Positions 1-9,247 of a stretch of DNA of 64,000 bases are shown here, piece after piece. The stretch is from Actinokineospora enzanensis DSM 44649 (lineage in GTDB: Bacteria; Actinomycetota; Actinomycetes; Mycobacteriales; Pseudonocardiaceae), in assembly GCF_000374445.1 (NCBI RefSeq), contig NZ_KB894403.1, positions 582,435 through 646,434 on the forward strand. Direction: 5' to 3'. The notes under the pieces are model-generated. The model saw nothing but the letters and a program-made list of their open reading frames with translations. It ran no database searches and had not been told where the DNA came from. Within the stretch, counting starts at the first letter, position 1. Each line of letters begins with the position of its first letter. The translations under genes and the position numbers were made by a program.

Positions 1-90
1 GCCGCGCCAGGACGCTTCCATACCGTGCAGCAGCACAGCCGATCGCGCACCCTCGGCAGCCGACAAAGTGTGCATCCGAAACAGACTCAT
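1..90 (-). CDS. 5' end of an unidentified gene, cut by window edge
   Basis: An ATG at 90 reads leftward off the window and gives about 30 residues beginning MSLFRMHTLSAAEGA. The ATG overlaps the stop codon of the upstream KS-like gene (ATGA), so it is most likely the next cistron of the same biosynthetic operon. Too little is present to assign a family. Confidence 0.55.
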   Translation of the reverse strand, partial: MSLFRMHTLSAAEGARSAVLLHGMEASWRG

Positions 91-866
91 CGCCCACCCG
101 CCCGGAAGACCGTGATCGACCGCCGACCGTCGGCGTCGTCGCCACCGACGATCTCGACCCGGTCGGCATCCGGTTCGGACACCGCCATCGCCACCCGGAT
201 CACACTGTCGGCGCCGTAGAACTCGTCCGGTTCGGACAAACCTTCGACGGATCGGACGAGACCGAGGTCGGCGAGGGCACCGGGCGCGCCCGCCGGTTCC
301 AGCAGCAGGCAACCGGCGCCCTGCCGCAGTTGTCGGGGCTTGCCCGACCGGCCTGCGTGCACCTCGCGGGCGACCGGGTCCTCCGGCTCGGCCCCGACCA
401 CGACCACCCGGCGCGCCCGGCCCGAGCGGATCAGCAGGCCACCAGCGGCGATGGCGTCCATACCGGCCAGGGCGCCGGAGCAGAACAGCAGGTTGGGTCC
501 ACCGAACCGGTACCAGATGGCCACCGTGCTGGCGATGACGTTCGCCGAGGCGTTGGGCGCGGCCAGTGGCGACACCGACCGCCAGCCCTCCGCCCGCGCC
601 GTCCGCACAGTGTCCACAATGGACGAAACACTGCCCAGGTTGCTCGCGGCCACCACGGCCGTGTGCGGGTCGACCTCGCCGGGCTCCACCCAGACGCCGT
701 CCTCCCCACCCAGAGCCCGGTGCACGGCGCAGAGCGCAAGGCGGGTGGCGGGTTCCTTGTAGAGCAGGCCCTTGCGACCGAGGACCTGCTTGGCCTTCTC
801 CGGTCCGGGCGCGCCCAGGTCCGGCACATAGACACTGCATCCCGTGACCGACACCCGCGCGCTCAT
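87..866 (-). CDS. Half-length ketosynthase / chain-length-factor-like protein
   Basis: A 259-residue protein resembling only the N-terminal half of a beta-ketoacyl synthase. Residues near 120-150 (LLFCSGALAGMDAI) align with the nucleophile elbow of KS enzymes and keep a Cys. The C-terminal half that carries the two catalytic His residues is absent, and the frame closes normally at 87 with no sign of a frameshift. The start overlaps the stop of the complete KS gene (ATGA at 863-866). By analogy with KS-CLF pairs of type II polyketide synthases it probably acts as a non-catalytic partner of that KS. The half-length form is unusual for a CLF, so it could instead have a separate role. Confidence 0.7.
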   Translation of the reverse strand: MSARVSVTGCSVYVPDLGAPGPEKAKQVLGRKGLLYKEPATRLALCAVHRALGGEDGVWVEPGEVDPHTAVVAASNLGSVSSIVDTVRTARAEGWRSVSPLAAPNASANVIASTVAIWYRFGGPNLLFCSGALAGMDAIAAGGLLIRSGRARRVVVVGAEPEDPVAREVHAGRSGKPRQLRQGAGCLLLEPAGAPGALADLGLVRSVEGLSEPDEFYGADSVIRVAMAVSEPDADRVEIVGGDDADGRRSITVFRAGGR

Positions 867-1951
867 CGGACCGCCTCCACCACTGTCACGGCGTTCACCC
901 CGCCGAATCCGAACGCGTCCACCACGGCCGTGCGCAGCGCGGCCGCCGTCCGCTCGCCTGCCAGCCGCAGACCAGCCGCTTCGGGGAGCGGCGTCCGCAG
1001 CCCCACGATCGGCGGGCACACCCCGGCGCGCAGAGCCCGGACGGCGACGTCCAGGCTGTGCAGGGCGGAGGCCCCCGAGGTGTGGCCGATCGCCCCCTTC
1101 AGCCCGCTGACCAGCGGCTTGTCCCCATACACCGCGCCGAGCACGCCCGCCTCGACCGGATCGTTGAGCGCCGTGCCGGTCCCGTGCGCCAGCACCAGAT
1201 CGACGTCCTCGGGCGCACGCCCCGACCGTTCCAGGGCGTCGTCCACCGCGCGGCGGATGCCCGTCGGGTCCGGGGCGGTCTCGTGGTGGGCGTCGCACGA
1301 GAGTCCGGTGGCCAGCACGCGGGCCAGCGGGGCCGGGGCCGAGCGCACGAGTACGAACGCGGCGGCGCCCTCCCCGAGCAGCACGCCCGGCCGGTCGACG
1401 TCGAAGGGGCGGACCCGGTCGGCGGGCTCGTCGGCGACCCGGCCGATCATGGCCAGCATCGACTCCGTCACCGAGTCCGTCGCCGCGACCACCACCACGT
1501 CCGCGTCGCCCAGTTCCAGCATGTCCTGGGCCAACGCCAGCACATGCCCGCCTGCACCGCACGCGTTCGACACCGTGCGCACCTCGGCCGCCGGGCAGGC
1601 CGCGCGCACCGCGTCGGCGAAGTGCAGGCGCTCGGCGGCCACGGGCACGTCGTCCACGAACGCCCGCTCCACCGCCCGCAGCTCCCCCAGGCCGGTCCCC
1701 ACCAACGCGACGACCCGACCCGCGAGCCGGACGGACCCGACCGCCTCCGCCACGCAGGCCGTCAGCAGCCTGCTCGCCCGGAGTGGGTCCTCGGCCGACG
1801 GACCGGCGATCGGGTAGCCCCGGCGGACGTGCACGGCGTCCGGGCTGATGTAGGGCAGGTCGGCGACCCCGCACCGGCCCGCCACCACGGCGTCGAAGGT
1901 CTCCGCGCCGTCGCCCAGGCAGGTCCGCACCGCGCTCGCGACGATGTCCAC
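863..1951 (-). CDS. Beta-ketoacyl-[ACP] synthase (type II KS)
   Basis: A 362-residue condensing enzyme with the full Cys-His-His set: Cys in SNACGAGGHVLAL (about 130), His in AHGTGTALNDPVEAG (about 255) and His in KGAIGHTSGASALHS (about 290). It would catalyse decarboxylative Claisen condensation of malonyl-ACP with an acyl-ACP. It is somewhat shorter than FabF (about 410 residues). The start is a GTG at 1951, 3 bp after the upstream dehydratase-like gene. Followed by a half-length KS-like gene and preceded by two hotdog-fold dehydratase-like genes, it fits a highly reducing type II PKS or specialised FAS making a short unsaturated or acyl unit. The ketoreductase and ACP expected for a complete pathway are not in the window. 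Confidence 0.85.
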   Translation of the reverse strand: MDIVASAVRTCLGDGAETFDAVVAGRCGVADLPYISPDAVHVRRGYPIAGPSAEDPLRASRLLTACVAEAVGSVRLAGRVVALVGTGLGELRAVERAFVDDVPVAAERLHFADAVRAACPAAEVRTVSNACGAGGHVLALAQDMLELGDADVVVVAATDSVTESMLAMIGRVADEPADRVRPFDVDRPGVLLGEGAAAFVLVRSAPAPLARVLATGLSCDAHHETAPDPTGIRRAVDDALERSGRAPEDVDLVLAHGTGTALNDPVEAGVLGAVYGDKPLVSGLKGAIGHTSGASALHSLDVAVRALRAGVCPPIVGLRTPLPEAAGLRLAGERTAAALRTAVVDAFGFGGVNAVTVVEAVR

Positions 1952-1954
1952 GGC

Positions 1955-2461
1955 TCACCCGGCCAGTTCGGCGCCGGGCCGGGTGACCGCGATCAGCGAG
2001 CCGAACCGCGCGATCACCCGGTCGCCCACCAGGACCTCGCCGGACGCGAACGCGGCCCCGTCGCTGACGTGTTCCAGCCGGACCTCGTTGCGCAGCACGT
2101 CCCCCGGGTAGGCGGCGCCCTCGAACGAGACGTCCCGCAGCCCGGCGAACAACGGCAGCAGGTTCCCGCCGGTCAGCCGCTCACGCTGGTCGGCGGGACC
2201 GACCAGCAGCCACGCCAACGCCGCCGACTGCCCGAACGACTCGACCAGCAACGCCTCCGGGTACGCCCAGCTCTCCGTCGGCGCGGCCGCCGGGATGGCG
2301 CGGTAGCAGGGCTCGGTCGCGCTCACGGCCTTGACCGAGGTCAACCCGTCCGCGCGCACCTGGACCACCCGGTCGACGAGCAGCATCGGATAACGCTGCG
2401 GCAGCAGGTCGCGGATCGCCGCGTGGTCGACCACACGCTCCACAGTGGACATACCAGTCAC
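1955..2461 (-). CDS. FabZ-like hotdog dehydratase subunit lacking the catalytic His
   Basis: A 168-residue hotdog-fold protein of the 3-hydroxyacyl-ACP dehydratase family. The N-terminal motif LLPQRYPMLLVDRV matches FabZ (LPHRYPFLLVDRV) with Gln for His. The helix carrying the catalytic acid is kept (ALLVESFGQSAAL, Glu), but the GHFPxxP loop that supplies the catalytic His is replaced by an ESWAYPE sequence. Alone it should therefore be inactive. The neighbour at 2458-2826 has the opposite pattern, suggesting an obligate heterodimer. The GTG start overlaps the neighbour's stop by 4 bp; an in-frame ATG at 2452 is an alternative. Confidence 0.8.
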   Translation of the reverse strand: MTGMSTVERVVDHAAIRDLLPQRYPMLLVDRVVQVRADGLTSVKAVSATEPCYRAIPAAAPTESWAYPEALLVESFGQSAALAWLLVGPADQRERLTGGNLLPLFAGLRDVSFEGAAYPGDVLRNEVRLEHVSDGAAFASGEVLVGDRVIARFGSLIAVTRPGAELAG

Positions 2462-2826
2462 CTCCGCTCGAACTCGGCGTGCAGCCGGGTGGTCAGCTCG
2501 CCGTCCGAGCGGCGGCGACAGTCGGCCCGCGCGGTCAGCACGCCGTCCGCTTCGGTCACCTCCGCGTCCACCTCGAACCCGTCCCCGGCCACCACCGGCG
2601 CGACGAACCGCACCGACCGCAGGGCCACCAGGCGGACGTCCCCGAACCCGGCCGCCACGGCCTGCTGCAGCGTGTCGATGAACAGCACGCCGGGGAACAC
2701 CACGAGTCCGGGAAAGTGCCCGGCCAGGTAGACCTCGTCCGGGTCGACGACGGTGTGCGCGCGCACCCGGCTCCCCTCGACCGCCACCGAGGCGGCGGCC
2801 ACCAGCTCAGATCGCGCGGAGGGCAC
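2458..2826 (-). CDS. FabZ-like hotdog dehydratase subunit carrying the catalytic His
   Basis: A 122-residue hotdog protein containing the FabZ loop and helix AGHFPGLVVFPGVLFIDTLQ. The catalytic His is present, but the catalytic Glu of the following helix is Asp (FIDTLQQ instead of xIEAxAQ). FabZ active sites form at the dimer interface with His from one chain and Glu from the other, so this chain plus the 1955-2461 product could make one composite site. The GTG at 2826 lies inside the end of the CoA-transferase gene (20-bp overlap) with GAGG about 6 nt upstream, indicating translational coupling. Confidence 0.8.
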   Translation of the reverse strand: MPSARSELVAAASVAVEGSRVRAHTVVDPDEVYLAGHFPGLVVFPGVLFIDTLQQAVAAGFGDVRLVALRSVRFVAPVVAGDGFEVDAEVTEADGVLTARADCRRRSDGELTTRLHAEFERR

Positions 2827-4027
2827 GGAGTTCCTCGATTCGGTCGGTGTCGAGACCCGCCGCGCGCAGCACGTCGTCGGTGTCCGCGCCGGGCTCGGGG
2901 GCGCCGGTGCGGACGCGGGTGGGGGTGCGGGAGAACTTGATGGACGGTCCGGTCAGCGGTGCCGTGGTGCCGTTGCACAGCACGGTCTCCTGCACCATGT
3001 CCCGCTCGATGACGTGCGGGTCGGCCGCCGCGTCCGCGAACCGCCGCACCGGCGCCGCCGCCAGCCCCTCCCCGGCGAGCGCGGCCACCGCGTCGGCCAC
3101 CGGCCGGGTCGCGCACCAGGCGGCGACGACGTCGTTCACCGCGGTCCGGTTGGCCCGTCTGGCCTCGTTGGTGGCGAAGCCGTCGGCGCGGGCGAGGTCG
3201 GGGCGTCCGATCAGGTCGGCCAGCACCCGCCAGTGCTTGTCCAGGGCGATGGCGAGGTAGAGGTGCCCGTCTGCGCAGGCGTAGGTGCCCGCGGGGACGA
3301 CGAACTCGGCCTCCGCGCCCCAGCGCCGGATCGGGGTGTCGGTGGCGCCGAGGGTGAGGTAGCCGCCGCTGTTGTAGAGCAGGGAGTCCAACAGGGACAC
3401 GTCCACGTGCTGGCCCTCGCCGGTCACGTCCCGGTGCCGCAACGCCGCCAGTGTCCCGATCGCCGCATGCAGCCCGGCCAGGTCGTCGGCGAGGAACGTC
3501 GGCGCCTTCACCGGCGGGCCGTCCGCGGAACCGTTGAGCGCCATCCACCCGGACACCGCCTGCGCGATCGGGTCGTACCCGGGCGCGTCCGCCATCGGCC
3601 CGAACTGGCCCCAGCCCGAGATCGACACGAACACGATCCCCGGCCGCCGGGCCGCGCAGGCCGCGTACCCGATGCCCCACCGGTCGAGCGTGCCCGGCTT
3701 GTAGTTCTCCAGCACCACGTCCACACCGGCGACGAGGTCGAGGAACACCGCGGCGGACTCGGGCTTGCGCAGGTCCAGGGACACGCTGCGCTTGTTGCGG
3801 TGCACGGACTCGCGGAACCAGGACCGCCCGGTCCCGGGGATCTCCGGCGGCATCCGGCCCTCGCGGTTGCCGGGCATCTCCACGCGGACGACATCGGCGC
3901 CGAGATCGGCGAGCAGGCAGCCTGCCATCGGACCGGACCAGACCTTGCTCAGCTCCAGGACCCGCACCCCGTCCAGCGGACCTGCCCGATCACCGCGCGC
4001 GTCCCGGTAGAACTCCCGCTTGTCCAC
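2807..4027 (-). CDS. CaiB/BaiF family (class III) CoA-transferase
   Basis: A 406-residue protein with the family's N-terminal signature (LDGVRVLELSKVWSGPMAG, LGADVVRVEMPG) and the central stretch LADDLAGLHAAIGTLAAL, which contains the Asp expected to carry the acyl anhydride intermediate. Class III enzymes move CoA between carboxylic acids, so this could activate a starter or release a product as a free acid. The GTG at 4027 is preferred because GGGGAGA lies just upstream and the length then matches the family; a longer frame to 4246 adds a low-complexity leader. It is the first gene of the leftward operon and its promoter should lie in the 4028-5192 divergent region. Confidence 0.85.
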   Translation of the reverse strand: MDKREFYRDARGDRAGPLDGVRVLELSKVWSGPMAGCLLADLGADVVRVEMPGNREGRMPPEIPGTGRSWFRESVHRNKRSVSLDLRKPESAAVFLDLVAGVDVVLENYKPGTLDRWGIGYAACAARRPGIVFVSISGWGQFGPMADAPGYDPIAQAVSGWMALNGSADGPPVKAPTFLADDLAGLHAAIGTLAALRHRDVTGEGQHVDVSLLDSLLYNSGGYLTLGATDTPIRRWGAEAEFVVPAGTYACADGHLYLAIALDKHWRVLADLIGRPDLARADGFATNEARRANRTAVNDVVAAWCATRPVADAVAALAGEGLAAAPVRRFADAAADPHVIERDMVQETVLCNGTTAPLTGPSIKFSRTPTRVRTGAPEPGADTDDVLRAAGLDTDRIEELRALRAI

Positions 4028-5192
4028 GTGTCTCCCCTCGCCTCGGACAGGCGCCATCATCGAACGGGGTCCACGTTGTACAACAGTGTTCGATTTCCTC
4101 CCGCCACCCGCCCCCTCATCCCCGCCCGGCACCGTCCCCGGCCTGACCGGGACACCCTGCCGGTGGCCGGATTCGGCACCACGAAACCAAAGCGGTCGCA
4201 CCGGCGAGTGGGCATCGGCACGCGACACACCGGACAACAAGGACACCCGGACGGCGGCGGGCTTCAGGACGCCCCACGCAATCGGCGTGTTATCACCGAT
4301 TCGCTCTCCGTCGACTCGCCACGGTCAAGGACGGGAATGTCCTCAGTTCCACCGTCCCACGCAGGATCTTCCTTTTCGTATCGTCACCTACCATGTTCAC
4401 CATGGACGCGCCGTTTGAACTCCTCGGCGGCGTCGACCTACCACCACATGAGGTGGGTGTCGTTCAGCTGTTCGAGATAGGCGCTCGCCGCCGCATTGTC
4501 GCTCACCTCGCGCACCGCCGCCGGAAATCACCGGACCTGCCGAACGCCGCCCCCGCGTGATCGCGGTCGCACTCCCGCGGTTTCCACCGACGGGACGCGA
4601 CCGCCCGGATCGCCGGATTCCGAACCGGCCGCAGGCATTTGTCCCGATGATCCCTCGATCGACGAACAAAACGTCCGCCGCCACATTTCCGACCTTCGTA
4701 TGGTCTCGGCCCCCGAACGCCGGGAATGTCCCCCGAACGACCGTCATCCCCGATGACCCCGGCGAGCGCGGACCGGTGTCCGGTTCGTCGAATTGGCTTC
4801 ACATTCAACAGTTGCCGAACAAGGCGCCGTCACCCGTTCGACCCACGTCGATCGGAGTTCGTCGAACCGCTTTCCTGGAACGTTCCCAGAACTCCCGCCG
4901 AATTCCCATTCGACAGCGGACGAAATGGGCCATCCCGGCACACAGACGGGGGCATCCGGGAATATTATAGAAACCGACTATGTCCCGCCATCGGTCCATC
5001 GCGCACGCGCCGGATGGCGGTATCAAGACAATCATCGCCTGGTTATTTTTGGCTCGTTCCACGGCGATCGCGAACAGATCCCCGCGCAGTAGGCCGCTGC
5101 CCTCGTCCGACCGGCGCGCGGTATTTCGAGCGCCGTGCCGACGTGACCCGGGCAGCCCGGCCCACCCAATCTCGTTCACCAAGGGACGGAAT
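4028..5192. other. 1.17-kb divergent intergenic region between the CoA-transferase operon and the Pls-type NRPS
   Basis: No credible coding sequence was found; the small frames here overlap each other on both strands and lack family features. The region is less GC-rich than the flanking genes, especially from about 4800 to 5190. It must carry both divergent promoters. On the + side an AT-rich -10-like TATTAT (4963-4968) would leave a leader of roughly 215 nt before the NRPS start. Short repeats of GGAATGTCC- and GGAACGTTCC-like sequence (about 4336, 4723, 4878) could be regulator sites. The length is generous for a simple promoter region. Confidence 0.6.
4940..4970 (+). promoter_or_regulatory. 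Candidate promoter for the Pls-type NRPS operon
   Basis: AATATTATAG at 4961-4970 is an isolated AT-rich block containing a TATTAT -10 hexamer in a GC-rich setting, upstream of the NRPS start at 5193. No convincing -35 was seen, so the assignment rests on composition and position only. Confidence 0.35.
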
Positions 5193-8100
5193 ATGGCGCG
5201 AACATCGGATTCCCCGGCACGCACTTCCACGGCGGTGGTGACCGCCGTACGGGCCCGTGCCCTACCGGAGTGCTTCGAGCTGAGCTGTGACCACGCGCCG
5301 GACGCGGTGGCCGTGGTCTGCGAGGGCGAGCAGCTCGACTACCGCGGCCTGGACGAGCGGGCCAACCGGCTGGCCCGGCTGCTGCGCGCCCGCGGCGTGG
5401 CGACCGGCGACAACGTGGGCATCCTGCTGCCCCGCTGCCTGGACACCTACGTCGCCATCCTGGGCGTGATGAAGGCGGGCGCGGCCTACGTGCCGATCGA
5501 CACCTCGTTCCCGGCCGACCGGGTCGGGTTCATGGCCGAGGACGCCGCCCTCACCCACCTGGTGACCTGGTCCGGCGGCCGCGACCGCACCGCCGACCTC
5601 GGCTGTCCGGTGCTGGAGCTGGACGAGGAGCGCGCCGCCCAGGCCGAACAGGCGAGCGACCGGCTCGACCTCGACGTGGACCCGGAGCTGCCCGCCTACG
5701 TCATCTACACCTCCGGCTCGACCGGCAAGCCCAAGGGCGTGGCGATCTCGCACGCCAACATCGTCAACTTCCTGGACGTGGCCACCCCGATCTACGGCGT
5801 GACCGCCACCGACCGCGTCTACCAGGGCATGTCGATCAGCTTCGACTTCCACCTTGAGGAGATGTGGCCCGCCTGGGTGGGCGGCGCCGCCCTGGTGGCC
5901 GGGCCGAACGACGCGCGCCGGTTCGGGCAGGGGCTCACCGAGTTCATCGCCGAGCAGGGCATCACCGTGCTGTGCAGCGTGCCGACGCTGCTCACCACCG
6001 TGGAGAACGTGCCGCCGTCGGTGCGCTGCCTGCTGGTCAGCGGCGAGGCGATGCCCGCCGACCTGGTGCGCAAGTGGTCGGCCCCGGGCAGGCGCATCCT
6101 CAACTGCTACGGCCCCACCGAGACCACCGTCTCCTCAAGCTGCGCCGAGCTGGTCGCCGACGAGCCGGTGACGCTCGGCAAGCCGTTCCCCACCTACCGC
6201 TTCTACGTGCTCGACGAGCGGCTGCGCGAGGTGCCCGACGGCGAGACCGGCGAGATCTGCATCGGCGGCCCCAGCGTCGGCATCGGCTACCTCAACCGCC
6301 CCGACCTCAACGCCGAGCGGTTCATCGTCAACCCGGTCGAGCGCGACCGGGCCGAGGCGCCGCGCGTCTACCGCACCGGCGACCTGGGGCGGCGGACCCC
6401 GGCGGGCGAGTACGAGTTCTTCGGCCGGATGGACACCCAGGTCAAGATCCGCGGCTACCGGGTGGAGCTGGGCGAGATCGAGCAGGTGCTGCGCGAGGAC
6501 CACGAGGTGGAGAACGCCGTGGTCACGACCCTGGACCGGGACGGCGTGCCGCACCTGGTCGCGTACCTGACGCTGATCCCGCAGCCGCCGGGCCTGTTCG
6601 ACGACGGCGCGGACCAGGCCGACGGGGAGCTTCGCGACCGGCTGCACTCGACCCTGCGCCGCCGCCTCGCCCCGTACATGGTCCCCAACTACATCGAGGT
6701 GCTGGAGAGCTTCCCGCTGCTGGCCGCGGACAAGGTGAACCGCAAGGCCCTGCCCGCCCCGGTCTCCCCGCCGCTGGGCGCGAGCTCCGGCCCGCACGTG
6801 CCGCCCCGGGGCGCGCTGGAGACCAGCGTGGCCGAGGTGTGGGCGCGGGTGCTGGAGATGGACAAGGTCTCGGTCGAGGCGGACTTCTTCTGCGACCTGG
6901 GCGGCCACTCGCTCAGCGCCGCGCGGGTGATCTCCAAGCTGCGCGAGGTCCCCGAGCTGCGCGGCCTGGCCATGGGCGACATCTACGGCAACCCCACCAT
7001 CCGCACCCTCGCCGCCTACGTCGAGACCACCGCGGCGGCGGCGCCCGATCCAGCCGACTCGGTGGCCGCGATCGAAAGACCCGCTCCGCTGCGTCATTCC
7101 GGCTTCCGGGTGTGGCGGTGCGGCCTCGCCCAGCTGGTACTGCTCTACGGGTGGATGCTGCTGCTCGCGACCCCGACGCTCGCGCTGACCTACATCGTGA
7201 CGGCCAAGGTGGGCTCGCAGGCCATCGGCACCTCCTTGCTGGGCTCGTCGGCGAACCTGGGCGTGCTCATCCCCATTTGGCTCGTCTGGTTCGTCATCAC
7301 GACCTTCGGCCTGCCCATCATCGGCGGCAGGCTGGTGCTGCTGGGCGTGCGACCGGGCTTCCACCCGCTGTGGGGATCGACCTACCTGCGGTTCTGGTTC
7401 TACGAGCGGGTCGCCGCGCTCGCGCCGCTGCGGCTGCTGGCGGGTACCCCGCTGCTGCCGATGTACCTGCGGCTGATGGGCGCCACGGTCGGCCGCGACT
7501 GCCAGCTGTCGTCCGCGCAGGTCAACCTGCCCCGGTTCGTGACGATCGGCTCCGGCGTGAGCATGGGCGACAACTCCCGCATCGAGCCCTTCACCGTCGA
7601 GGAGGGGTGGCTGCGGATCGCGCCGGTGCACGTCGGCGACGGGGCGTTCATCGGTGCCAGCTCCGGTGTCCTGGCGGGCGCCGAGGTGGGCGCGAACGCC
7701 TCGATCGGCGACCAGTCCCTGGTGCACACCGACATGCGGGTTCCAGCCGGTGAGCACTGGCTCGGCTCGCCGCTGCGGCGTCAGGCCAAGGCGCCCCAGC
7801 TGCTGGCCACCATGGCCGAGGGCGCGGAGGACGGCCGCTGGCGGCTGTCGGTGCTGCTGGGCTACCTCGGCGGCCTCGTCCTGCTCATGCTGCTGCCCAC
7901 GATCCTGCTGGTGCCCAGCGGCGCCCTGATGGTCTACGCGTTCGCCCAGGGCGGTCTTGTCTGGGCGGTGGGCAGCATGGTGGCGTCGGGCCCGGTCTTC
8001 GTGGTGTTCACGTGCCTGGTGCTGGTCGTGTTCAAGCGGCTCGTGCTGTTCCGGGCCAGGCCGGGCATCCACTCCGACCGCGGGTTCTTCGGGGTGCGGC

Positions 8101-9227
8101 TGTGGGTGTCCAACCGGCTGCTGGAGATGTCGGTCGCCCAGGTCCGGACGATCTACTGCACGCTCTACGCGATCCCGTTCCTGCGCGGCCTCGGCCTGCG
8201 GGTGGGCAAGTGGTGCGAGATCGCCGTGCCGACGCTGCTCGACGTCGACATGACCACCATGGGCGACCAGTGCTTCCTGGCGGGCGGCATCATCGTCTCC
8301 CCGCCGGTGCACCACCGCGGCCGGGTCGCGCTGCGCATGGCCGAGCTGTCCGACCGCAGCTTCATCGGCAACGTCGCGCTGGTCCCCGGCGGCACCCGGA
8401 TGGGCAGCAACAGCCTGCTCGGCGTGATGTCCGTGCCGCCCGCGGACCGGCCGATGGACCCGGAGACCACCTGGCTCGGCTCGCCGTCGTTCTTCCTGCC
8501 GCGCCGGGAGACCAGCCAGAACTTCCCGGAGAAGATGACCTACCTGCCGACCAGGGGCATGGTGGCGGGCCGGTTGTTCGTGGAGCTGTTCCGGGTGTTC
8601 CTGCCCGCCATGCTGATCACCGCGGGCACCTTCCTGAGCTTCTACGCCATGGTCGGCCTGCTCGCCCGGTTCACGCTGCCGGTGGTGGCGGTGCTGCTGC
8701 CCGCGCTGACGCTGGCCATCGGGTTCGCGCAGACGCTGGTGGTCGTGCTGCTCAAGTGGCTGATCATGGGCCGGTACCGGCCGCGCACCGAGCCGTACTG
8801 GAGCACCTGGGTACGCGGCACCGAGCTGATCACCGGCCTGTACGAGGCGGTCGTGGTGCCCACCTTCGTCGGCAACCTCGTCGGCACACCGTGGATCGCG
8901 CCGGTCATGCGGCTGCTCGGCCTGCGCATCGGCCGCCGGGTCTGGCTCAACACCGTCTCCTTCACCGAGTTCGACCTGTCCCGCATCGGCGACGACGCCA
9001 TGGTTGGCCAGGAGGCCGACCTGCAGACCCACCTGTTCGAGGACCGGGTGATGAAGATGTCGTACTCCACCGCGTCGGCACGCTCCACGATCGGCAGCCA
9101 CGCGGTCGTCCTCTACGACGCCGAGGTGTCCGCGGACACCTTCCTGGACGCCGACTCGCTGGCGATGAAGGGCGAGGTACTGCCCGACTCCACCGGCTGG
9201 CGCGGCATCCCGGCCCGGCCACTGTGA
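5193..9227 (+). CDS. Pls/PosA-type non-ribosomal peptide synthetase (poly-basic-amino-acid synthetase type)
   Basis: A 1344-residue membrane NRPS. Adenylation domain: YTSGSTGKPKGVAISH (about 172), NCYGPTETTV (about 304), YRTGDLGRR (about 394), KIRGYRVELGEIE (about 418), ADKVNRKALP (about 517). Carrier domain: DLGGHSLSA (about 568). From about 645 onward come hydrophobic segments alternating with three regions of left-handed-helix (hexapeptide) repeats. This A-T-membrane-tandem-C-like layout and length are those of epsilon-poly-L-lysine synthetase. Hand alignment of the pocket gives D-F-E-C-L-S-C-V-S-K; Glu at the third position is also seen in lysine-activating domains. AGGGACGGA precedes the ATG at 5193; the longer frame from 4980 is unlikely. 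The downstream epimerase gene is coupled. Expected product: an isopeptide-linked homopolymer of a diamino acid; the exact monomer is not determined. Confidence 0.9.
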   Translation: MARTSDSPARTSTAVVTAVRARALPECFELSCDHAPDAVAVVCEGEQLDYRGLDERANRLARLLRARGVATGDNVGILLPRCLDTYVAILGVMKAGAAYVPIDTSFPADRVGFMAEDAALTHLVTWSGGRDRTADLGCPVLELDEERAAQAEQASDRLDLDVDPELPAYVIYTSGSTGKPKGVAISHANIVNFLDVATPIYGVTATDRVYQGMSISFDFHLEEMWPAWVGGAALVAGPNDARRFGQGLTEFIAEQGITVLCSVPTLLTTVENVPPSVRCLLVSGEAMPADLVRKWSAPGRRILNCYGPTETTVSSSCAELVADEPVTLGKPFPTYRFYVLDERLREVPDGETGEICIGGPSVGIGYLNRPDLNAERFIVNPVERDRAEAPRVYRTGDLGRRTPAGEYEFFGRMDTQVKIRGYRVELGEIEQVLREDHEVENAVVTTLDRDGVPHLVAYLTLIPQPPGLFDDGADQADGELRDRLHSTLRRRLAPYMVPNYIEVLESFPLLAADKVNRKALPAPVSPPLGASSGPHVPPRGALETSVAEVWARVLEMDKVSVEADFFCDLGGHSLSAARVISKLREVPELRGLAMGDIYGNPTIRTLAAYVETTAAAAPDPADSVAAIERPAPLRHSGFRVWRCGLAQLVLLYGWMLLLATPTLALTYIVTAKVGSQAIGTSLLGSSANLGVLIPIWLVWFVITTFGLPIIGGRLVLLGVRPGFHPLWGSTYLRFWFYERVAALAPLRLLAGTPLLPMYLRLMGATVGRDCQLSSAQVNLPRFVTIGSGVSMGDNSRIEPFTVEEGWLRIAPVHVGDGAFIGASSGVLAGAEVGANASIGDQSLVHTDMRVPAGEHWLGSPLRRQAKAPQLLATMAEGAEDGRWRLSVLLGYLGGLVLLMLLPTILLVPSGALMVYAFAQGGLVWAVGSMVASGPVFVVFTCLVLVVFKRLVLFRARPGIHSDRGFFGVRLWVSNRLLEMSVAQVRTIYCTLYAIPFLRGLGLRVGKWCEIAVPTLLDVDMTTMGDQCFLAGGIIVSPPVHHRGRVALRMAELSDRSFIGNVALVPGGTRMGSNSLLGVMSVPPADRPMDPETTWLGSPSFFLPRRETSQNFPEKMTYLPTRGMVAGRLFVELFRVFLPAMLITAGTFLSFYAMVGLLARFTLPVVAVLLPALTLAIGFAQTLVVVLLKWLIMGRYRPRTEPYWSTWVRGTELITGLYEAVVVPTFVGNLVGTPWIAPVMRLLGLRIGRRVWLNTVSFTEFDLSRIGDDAMVGQEADLQTHLFEDRVMKMSYSTASARSTIGSHAVVLYDAEVSADTFLDADSLAMKGEVLPDSTGWRGIPARPL

Positions 9228-9247
9228 ACGACGAAAGGGAGTCCGTG

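Noticed and set aside
87-1958. Single 623-residue leftward protein
   Set aside because: The upstream part is a low-complexity shadow of the KS gene, which is in another frame; only the segment from 866 to 87 has KS-like sequence.
4397-4970. Short frames in the 4028-5192 region
   Set aside because: They overlap on both strands and have no family match, signal peptide or good ribosome site.
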